Source of the DNA: Chloroflexota bacterium
GTDB lineage: Bacteria > Chloroflexota > Dormibacteria > Dormibacterales > Dormibacteraceae
Length of the DNA stretch: 64,000 bases
Direction of reading: 5' to 3'
Assembly: GCA_005880915.1 (NCBI GenBank)
Contig: VBIW01000041.1
Span: 1 to 64,000, forward strand
In this document: positions 58,817-64,000 of the stretch, piece by piece
Position numbering within the stretch: position 1 is the stretch's first letter
Layout of the letters: every line of letters begins with the position of its first letter
The notes under the pieces: generated by a model
The model's database searches: none
Told to the model about the DNA's origin: nothing
Seen by the model: only the letters and a program-made list of their open reading frames with translations
Made by a program: the position numbers and the translations under genes

Positions 58817-59344
58817 ATGGAACTCCAGGAAGAGATGTCCACGTCCGATGTGGTACTGCTGCTCGGCTCGGTGCCGGAGCGGACGGCCGACCTCGTCTAC
58901 TGGCTCGACGAGGCGCGCCTGCGCTATCGCCACGGACCGGCCTTCCCCACCCTCGGCAGCCTCATCGCGCACCTGGCCGATGCCGCCCCGAAGGTCGACG
59001 CCCTGCTCCGCCATGCCCACCTCGACGGCCAGACGACGGCCGACGTCCGGGCGGCGATCGACCCGGGCCACGACCAGGAATTGACGCAACCGCTACAGGA
59101 GGCGCTCGAGGACTTCGCCCGCGTCCGGCGGCGGACCGTCGACCTCCTCCACGGCTGGGGCAAGGCCGAGTGGGAGCGGGCCGTCACTGACCCTCGCGGC
59201 GGCGAGATGAACCTGCTCGAGGTTTGCCGCCTGGTCGCCAAGCACGAGATGGCGCACGTCGCCCAGGTCCGCAACCTCAGCGCCCTGCTTCCGGAGCCTC
59301 GCGACCTGGGCCCGATCCCGCCGGCAGGCGTGAACGGCCAGTAA
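58817..59344 (+). CDS. DinB-family protein
   Basis: 175 residues from the ATG at 58817, 7 bases after TAAGCT (leaderless type). A four-helix bundle with the metal-binding histidines: IAHLADAAPKVDALL and LVAKHEMAHVAQVRNL. DinB/YfiT-like proteins are metal-dependent thiol transferases or damage-related proteins of mostly unknown role. Longer in-frame forms would be built from the repeat pair and are rejected. Confidence 0.85.
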   Translation: MELQEEMSTSDVVLLLGSVPERTADLVYWLDEARLRYRHGPAFPTLGSLIAHLADAAPKVDALLRHAHLDGQTTADVRAAIDPGHDQELTQPLQEALEDFARVRRRTVDLLHGWGKAEWERAVTDPRGGEMNLLEVCRLVAKHEMAHVAQVRNLSALLPEPRDLGPIPPAGVNGQ

Positions 59345-59441
59345 TCTTCGCGGAGTGTCACGCTCCCGACTTCCTCGCAGATTCGCGTCATCGGCGGCCG
59401 GAGGCAAGGAAAGGGTGGCGCGGCTAGGAGCGCATCGATAG

Positions 59442-60155
59442 ATGCGTGACGACGCAGCGCCGGGCCCCTTGACGCCGCCTTCAGCGCCGCAGGCGCCCGG
59501 TCGCCTAGGACGCGAAGATGTGAGGAACCTCGGGGGCGGGACACTCCCGGTGGCCGACGAACAAGGCGAACAAGGCGAACAAGTCGACCAGGCTGAACAG
59601 GCCGAACAGGTCGACCCGGCATCGACCGACCAGCAGCGACCCGCCCGTCAGGGTCGTGGCAGGCGCAAGCGCAAGTCCGGCGGCGGCCGCACGGCCCAGT
59701 ACTGGATGGTGGTCAGCTCGCCCGACAACTTCCGCAAGACGCGCGAGCACGGCTTCTCGATCCAGGGCCTGAAGAGCCGCCACCGACGGCGGGTGGAGAC
59801 GATGCGCTCTGGCGACCGCCTCCTTTACTACGTGACAGGAAGGATGGCGTTCGCCGCGACGGTGACGATAGCTTCGCCGATGTACGAGGACCACACGCCC
59901 ATCTGGCGTTCGGCCCGTCGGGACGAGGACTACCCGTGGCGCGTCCACATCCGCGCGGACTTTGTGCTCGAGGAGACCGACTGGGTGCCCGCCAAGGAGC
60001 TGGCGTACCGGCTTGACTACGTGCGGAAATGGCCGCCCGAGCACTGGACGCTCGCCTTCCAGGGGCACATCCACGCGCTGCCACGGACCGACTTCGGGAT
60101 CGTCGAGGACGAGATCTCGCGCAGCTCCCGCCGGCGCAAAGCACTCGCCGGCTAG
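59442..60155 (+). CDS. EVE-domain protein with repetitive N-terminus
   Basis: 237 residues. Residues about 85-225 form an EVE domain: QYWMVVSSPDNFRKTREHGF, SGDRLLYYVTG, and LDYVRKWPPEHWTLAFQGHI. EVE proteins bind modified bases in DNA or RNA. The N-terminal 80 residues are disordered, with Glu-Gln-Val/Ala repeats from 9-base repeats at 59559-59615 and a basic RGRRKRKSGGG stretch that may help bind nucleic acid. ATG start. The membrane protein gene follows after 4 bases. Confidence 0.82.
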   Translation: MRDDAAPGPLTPPSAPQAPGRLGREDVRNLGGGTLPVADEQGEQGEQVDQAEQAEQVDPASTDQQRPARQGRGRRKRKSGGGRTAQYWMVVSSPDNFRKTREHGFSIQGLKSRHRRRVETMRSGDRLLYYVTGRMAFAATVTIASPMYEDHTPIWRSARRDEDYPWRVHIRADFVLEETDWVPAKELAYRLDYVRKWPPEHWTLAFQGHIHALPRTDFGIVEDEISRSSRRRKALAG

Positions 60156-60159
60156 GGCG

Positions 60160-60651
60160 ATGCTGCGCGTCCTCAAGGACCTCTATCACTTCCATTTCCG
60201 CAACGAGCGCCGGGAGCGCCTTTTCCTCGCCTCGCTTTCCTTTCTTGTGACGTTTGGCATCGTGCGCGGGATCACGCACGCGATCCGTGCCGGTGTCGGG
60301 CCATTTCACAACGTGAGCAGCGGCGGTCTCCACATCCATCACCTTGTCTGGGGAATCCTCCTGCTGCTGGTGGTCGGCTACATCTGGCTGCTCGAGGTCG
60401 GCGTGGGCTCGAGCTGGGTCGCCAGCCTGACCGCCATGGCGTTCGGCATCGGCGCCGCCCTTGCCCTCGACGAGTTCGCCCTTTGGCTCAACCTGAGCGA
60501 CGTGTACTGGGAGCAGAAGGGCCGCGAGAGCATCGACGCGGTGCTGATCTTCGCGGGGCTGCTCTCGGTTGGCATCTGGGGCTGGCCGTTCTTCAAGGGC
60601 CTGACAGATCTTGTGCGACGTCACAAACCGGCATCGGGCGGTGCTCTATGA
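60160..60651 (+). CDS. Membrane protein with HIHH motif
   Basis: 163 residues from the ATG at 60160. About four membrane segments; GGLHIHHLVWGI at the start of the second and ALALDEFALWLNLSDVYW later give a conserved-looking set of His, Asp and Glu that could bind metal. Function unknown. It lies between the EVE gene and an ECF sigma gene on the same strand. Confidence 0.7.
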   Translation: MLRVLKDLYHFHFRNERRERLFLASLSFLVTFGIVRGITHAIRAGVGPFHNVSSGGLHIHHLVWGILLLLVVGYIWLLEVGVGSSWVASLTAMAFGIGAALALDEFALWLNLSDVYWEQKGRESIDAVLIFAGLLSVGIWGWPFFKGLTDLVRRHKPASGGAL

Positions 60652-60660
60652 GCAGTGGGC

Positions 60661-61194
60661 ATGAATCTCGGTGCGCGCCGGATGACTTCCGTCAGGTCTG
60701 ACGACGAAGCATTCGAGTCGCTTTTCAGAACCGAATATCCACGCGTCGTCGGGATAGCCAACCGCGTCCTCGCCGATCCGCACGAGGCGGAGGACGTGGC
60801 GCAGGAGGTCTTCATCGACTTCCACCGATTGCACTCGGCGACGGCTCAGTACGCGCCGGCGTGGCTGCATCGAGCCGCTGCCCACGCCTCGCTCAACCGG
60901 CTGCGCGGCGCGCGCCGGCGCCAGAAGCGAGAGGTCGCCCAGGCCCTCGAGGAAGGCGAGCGAATGCTCGATCCGCAAAAGCAGGTCGAGGTCGATGAGG
61001 ATCGCCGCCAGGTGCGCGCGGCACTTGGACGTTTGGCACCCAAACCCGCGGCCGCCCTGGCGATGCGGGCGAGCGGGCTCAGCTACGCCGAGGTCGCCCA
61101 GGCTCTCGGCGTCGGAATCGGACAGGTCGGAACTTTGTTGAGGCGCGCAGAGACAGCGCTGCGCAAGGAGGTCAGCCGTGGCACATCTAACTGA
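60661..61194 (+). CDS. ECF RNA polymerase sigma factor
   Basis: 177 residues from the ATG at 60661 (GTG at 60655 also possible). FESLFRTEYPRVVGIANRVL and DPHEAEDVAQEVFIDFHRLH form sigma-2; ASGLSYAEVAQALGVGIGQV forms sigma-4. The following anti-sigma gene overlaps it by 17 bases, and an ABC transporter comes next, which may be its target. Confidence 0.9.
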   Translation: MNLGARRMTSVRSDDEAFESLFRTEYPRVVGIANRVLADPHEAEDVAQEVFIDFHRLHSATAQYAPAWLHRAAAHASLNRLRGARRRQKREVAQALEEGERMLDPQKQVEVDEDRRQVRAALGRLAPKPAAALAMRASGLSYAEVAQALGVGIGQVGTLLRRAETALRKEVSRGTSN

Positions 61195-62272
61195 AGGAAC
61201 ACTGCGCCGGATGGTGGACGATCCAGACGCGCGATCGGGCGCCGACGCGGCCCACCTCGAGGGCTGCGCGGAATGTGGCGCGCGCCTCAAGGACATCTCC
61301 GACGACGCGCGGTCCATCGCGAGCCTGCTTGCAGTCCCCGACGCGACGGTCGACGTAGGACGAGCTTTCGAACGGGTCGTGAGCGACCGGAAATCGCAGC
61401 CTGCGCTCGTCCGGTTCCCGATCTCGGGTTCATCTGGGCGGCCTTTTAGACTTGCGTTCGTCGCCGCCATCGCCGCGGTCGCTCTGGTTGTGGTGGCGTT
61501 CACGTTCAACGGCTTCTTCTTCAAGCCGACAACTGTCAAGACCGTCCCGGTGACCGTCGCCGACATGCAGGCGCTGTCCCAGCTGGGCGAGTACGGCACC
61601 ATGACCTGGACCAAGCAACCGCAGTTCCAGGTCGCGACCAACGCCGCCGACGCATCCGTCATCGCGGGCGGCCTGAAGGCGCCAGTGGTTGCCACCCTCC
61701 CCGCCGGGGTCTCGACCACGGTCACCTACGGCGCGATGTCCGAGGCCGAGGCGACCTTTACGTTCAGCGCGGACAAGGCCAAGGCGGCGGCAGCGAGTCA
61801 CGGCAAGACACTGCCCGCGTTGCCGAAGGGCATGGACGGCGCGACGCTGACGATCACTGTCGGCCCCGCGATCGGCGAGATCTACGGCAATCTGCAGCAG
61901 GGCTCGGCCGGCTCCAGCAGCCTCAACCTGCCTCAGCTGATCGTGGCCCGGTCCACCGCGCCGACTGCAAAATCGACCCAGGTCACCGTCGCGCAGCTCG
62001 AGGCCTACATCCTCGACCAGCCCGGAATCTCGCCTGAGCTTAAAAAGGCGATCAAGGCCATGGGCGATCCCAGCACCACGCTGCTCATACCGATTCCCGT
62101 GGAGTACGCCACATCAAAGGACGTCACGGTGCAGAACGTGCCTGGTGTCGCGCTGGGCGACAACACCGGGGTCGGTTCGGGCGTGGTGTGGGTGAAAGGC
62201 GGTTCGGTGTACGTGGTCGCCGGGTCGATCAAGCAGAACGTCGCAATCGACATCGCGAATAACCTGAAGTAG
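61178..62272 (+). CDS. Zinc-type anti-sigma factor with large outer domain
   Basis: 364 residues, GTG start overlapping the sigma gene. HLEGCAECGARL near the N-terminus is the HxxxCxxC anti-sigma zinc motif. One membrane helix (about 88-108) separates it from a long Ala/Thr-rich extracytoplasmic part ending WVKGGSVYVVAGSIKQNVAI, similar to domains that read or write the cell-surface state. It should hold the upstream ECF factor at the membrane until a signal arrives. Confidence 0.83.
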   Translation: MAHLTEGTLRRMVDDPDARSGADAAHLEGCAECGARLKDISDDARSIASLLAVPDATVDVGRAFERVVSDRKSQPALVRFPISGSSGRPFRLAFVAAIAAVALVVVAFTFNGFFFKPTTVKTVPVTVADMQALSQLGEYGTMTWTKQPQFQVATNAADASVIAGGLKAPVVATLPAGVSTTVTYGAMSEAEATFTFSADKAKAAAASHGKTLPALPKGMDGATLTITVGPAIGEIYGNLQQGSAGSSSLNLPQLIVARSTAPTAKSTQVTVAQLEAYILDQPGISPELKKAIKAMGDPSTTLLIPIPVEYATSKDVTVQNVPGVALGDNTGVGSGVVWVKGGSVYVVAGSIKQNVAIDIANNLK

Positions 62273-62295
62273 TCGTGCGCCGTTAGCCTGAGTAC

Positions 62296-63255
62296 GTGGC
62301 TGAGGTAGCGGAAAAAACAGAGGCGGCCGCTTCAATTGAGGCGGCCGCCGGCACGCCCGCTGTCAAGACGGTCGAATTGACGAAGCGCTTTGGCGGCACC
62401 GTCGCGTTGGCGGGTCTGACGATGACGGTTCCGCGAGGCGAAGTCTTCGGATTCCTCGGCCCCAACGGCGCGGGCAAGACGACCGCAGTCAAGCTGCTGC
62501 TCGGCCTGCTGAAGCCGACGTCCGGCGAAGGCTGGCTGCTCGGCAAGCGCGTGGGCGACTTACAGACTCGGCGGCGCATCGGTTACCTGCCCGAGCTCTT
62601 TCGGTACCAGAGCTGGCTGTCGGCCGCGGAGGTGCTCGCGCTGCATTGCGAGCTGGCGCCGCTCCCCCGCTCGAGCTGGAAGGATGAGATCAGCACCTCG
62701 CTCGAGACCGTCGGTTTGACCGACCGCGCCAGAGATCGAGTCGGCACTTTCTCCAAGGGCATGCAGCAGCGCCTCGGGCTGGGCGCCGCGCTCCTCGGCG
62801 AGCCTGAACTGGTCTTCCTCGACGAACCGACCTCGGCCCTTGACCCCGTCGGCCGCCATGACGTGCGCGAGATCATCCGCGGCCTGGCGGCGCGCGGCAG
62901 CGCGGTGTTTCTCAACTCACACCTGCTGAGCGAGGTGGAGCAGGTCTGCGACCGGGTCGCCGTCGTCGACCACGGACGGGTCATCGCCTCCGGGACCATG
63001 GACGAGCTGTTGGGCGGCAGCGCCGTCCGTGTCCGCGCCACCGGCCTCACCCAGGCCGACAAGAATGCTCTGTCGAGCTTCGGACGCATCGACGACGAGG
63101 GCGACCTGCTCACATTCGCCAAGCTGGAGGCCGATCGCGTGCCTGAGCTCGTGGCGGCCATCGTCGCCAGGGGCGGCCGCGTCTATGAGGTCGCGCCGCG
63201 GCACGAGACGCTGGAAGACCGCTTCCTGCAGCTGCTCGAAGACGAAGGAAAGTAA
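62296..63255 (+). CDS. ABC transporter ATP-binding protein
   Basis: 319 residues, GTG start 6 bases after TAGCCT (leaderless type). Walker A GPNGAGKT, signature FSKGMQQRLGL and Walker B LVFLDEPTSALDP are complete. DrrA/CcmA-like exporter subunits look like this, with a C-terminal domain (about 230-319). With the next gene it forms an ABC-2-type transporter at the inner membrane. Substrate unknown. Confidence 0.9.
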   Translation: MAEVAEKTEAAASIEAAAGTPAVKTVELTKRFGGTVALAGLTMTVPRGEVFGFLGPNGAGKTTAVKLLLGLLKPTSGEGWLLGKRVGDLQTRRRIGYLPELFRYQSWLSAAEVLALHCELAPLPRSSWKDEISTSLETVGLTDRARDRVGTFSKGMQQRLGLGAALLGEPELVFLDEPTSALDPVGRHDVREIIRGLAARGSAVFLNSHLLSEVEQVCDRVAVVDHGRVIASGTMDELLGGSAVRVRATGLTQADKNALSSFGRIDDEGDLLTFAKLEADRVPELVAAIVARGGRVYEVAPRHETLEDRFLQLLEDEGK

Positions 63256-64000
63256 TGCCTCCGATCCTGGTCATCGCCCGGCTGACCGTCCAGGAGTCGT
63301 CCCGCCGCCGCCTGCTGCTTGCCCTCCTCGTGCTGACGCTGGTCGTGGTCGGGTTCTCGGCCTGGGGCTTCAACAAGATCACCACCGTGACCAACAGCCA
63401 GGGCCAGACGCTGCCCTCGGACCAGGTCGCAATCGTCACCTCGCAGCTGCTGATCGTGGTCGTGTTCATGTTCAGCGGCGTCCTCGCTTTGAGCGCGGCG
63501 GTCGTGGCCGGCCCGCTCATCTCGGGCGAGGTCGAAAGCGGGCTGCTCCTTTCAATGCTGGCCCGCCCGGTCCGCCGCAGCGAGATCGTCATCGGCAAAT
63601 GGCTTGGCCTGGCCATCCTGGTCGGCATCTACGCAGCCGGCGCGGGACTGCTCGAGCTGGGCGCGGTCGAGTGGGCGACCGGATACCTGCCGCCACACCC
63701 GATCGACCTCATCCTTTATGTCGCGGCGGAGGGTCTGGTGCTGCTCTCGCTCGGGATGCTTCTCTCGACCCGCCTTTCGGGCATCACCGCGGGCGTGATC
63801 GCCCTCGTCGCGTGGCTCATCGCGTGGATCGCCGGCGTGGTCGGCGATATCGGCACAGGCTTGCAGAACCCGGCCCTACAGAACGTCGGGGTGGTCAGCC
63901 ATCTGCTGCTTCCGTCCGACGGCCTGTGGCGCGGCGCGATCTTCGCGATGGAGCCCGACACCCTCATCGCATCGATGCGAGCTCTCGGCACTTTTGGCCG
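63255..64000 (+). CDS. ABC-2-type permease (3' end outside window)
   Basis: ATG overlapping the ATPase stop (TAATG); the frame is open to the end of the window, 248 codons. Begins MPPILVIARLTVQESSRRR, then membrane helices, with GEVESGLLLSMLARPVRRSEIVIGKW in the middle, the conserved loop of ABC-2 permeases. It pairs with the upstream ATPase. The C-terminus is not in this sequence. Confidence 0.88.
   Translation, partial: MPPILVIARLTVQESSRRRLLLALLVLTLVVVGFSAWGFNKITTVTNSQGQTLPSDQVAIVTSQLLIVVVFMFSGVLALSAAVVAGPLISGEVESGLLLSMLARPVRRSEIVIGKWLGLAILVGIYAAGAGLLELGAVEWATGYLPPHPIDLILYVAAEGLVLLSLGMLLSTRLSGITAGVIALVAWLIAWIAGVVGDIGTGLQNPALQNVGVVSHLLLPSDGLWRGAIFAMEPDTLIASMRALGTFG

Overview
The window is a dense, high-GC bacterial chromosome segment with no phage, transposase, rRNA or CRISPR. 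GTG and TTG starts are frequent, and many genes lack a Shine-Dalgarno sequence but carry a TANNNT-like -10 box 6-7 bases before the start codon (leaderless transcription). Together with the many ECF sigma factors, a mycobacterial-like rhodanese/thioredoxin operon and UdgX, this suggests a soil bacterium of the Actinobacteria / Chloroflexota / Dormibacterota type. The sequence alone does not fix the phylum.

Region 1 (1-17.2 kb): the 3' end of acetyl-CoA synthetase, a penicillin-acylase-family hydrolase, then an amine-utilisation block. That block holds an APC permease, a GcvT/FAD N-methyl-amine dehydrogenase-like protein, a choline-kinase-like phosphotransferase (opposite strand), a GABA aminotransferase, a gamma-aminobutyraldehyde-type dehydrogenase, a PotA-D-B-C polyamine ABC importer and a PuuB-like FAD amine oxidase. 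Together these could import polyamines or related amines and oxidise them through aminoaldehyde and GABA.

Region 2 (17.2-31 kb): SAM methyltransferase, UdgX-type uracil-DNA glycosylase, Leu/Glu-type dehydrogenase, an arsM/arsR pair around a clear operator, secreted and membrane proteins, a GT87-like membrane glycosyltransferase, two YCII proteins, a PatB-like lyase, gluconokinase, and a TetR/SnoaL/NmrA group.

Region 3 (31-47 kb): Fic protein with an AT-rich operator, Gfo/Idh/MocA oxidoreductase, tRNA-Ile(GAT), tRNA-Trp(CCA), a phosphoesterase, an ECF sigma factor coupled to an MGMT/Ada-zinc fusion, a second ECF sigma/anti-sigma pair, a 5'-3' exonuclease, a class III aminotransferase, GNAT, an amide/branched-chain amino-acid type binding protein, and a thioredoxin-DUF4395-rhodanese operon preceded by a short leader ORF ending in Cys codons.

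Region 4 (47.8-64 kb): a DapF homologue lacking both catalytic cysteines, HAD, GYD, AIM24, Fur, M24 peptidase and GreA genes, two more ECF sigma/anti-sigma systems, GDPD, a Mg-chelatase-like AAA ATPase, DinB and EVE proteins, and an ABC exporter running off the end.

Several families of short palindromic repeats are scattered through the window: tandem pairs with a 42-43 bp period, an 81-bp double-hairpin unit, and a GGGGAGG palindrome that in two places lies in frame inside genes. The observations I rate most worth checking are the Cys-codon leader ORF, the repeats (especially those inside CDSs), the permuted MGMT-Ada fusion under an ECF sigma factor, the Ser/Ser DapF homologue, and the potD-potB junction, which has a large hairpin and no standard start codon.
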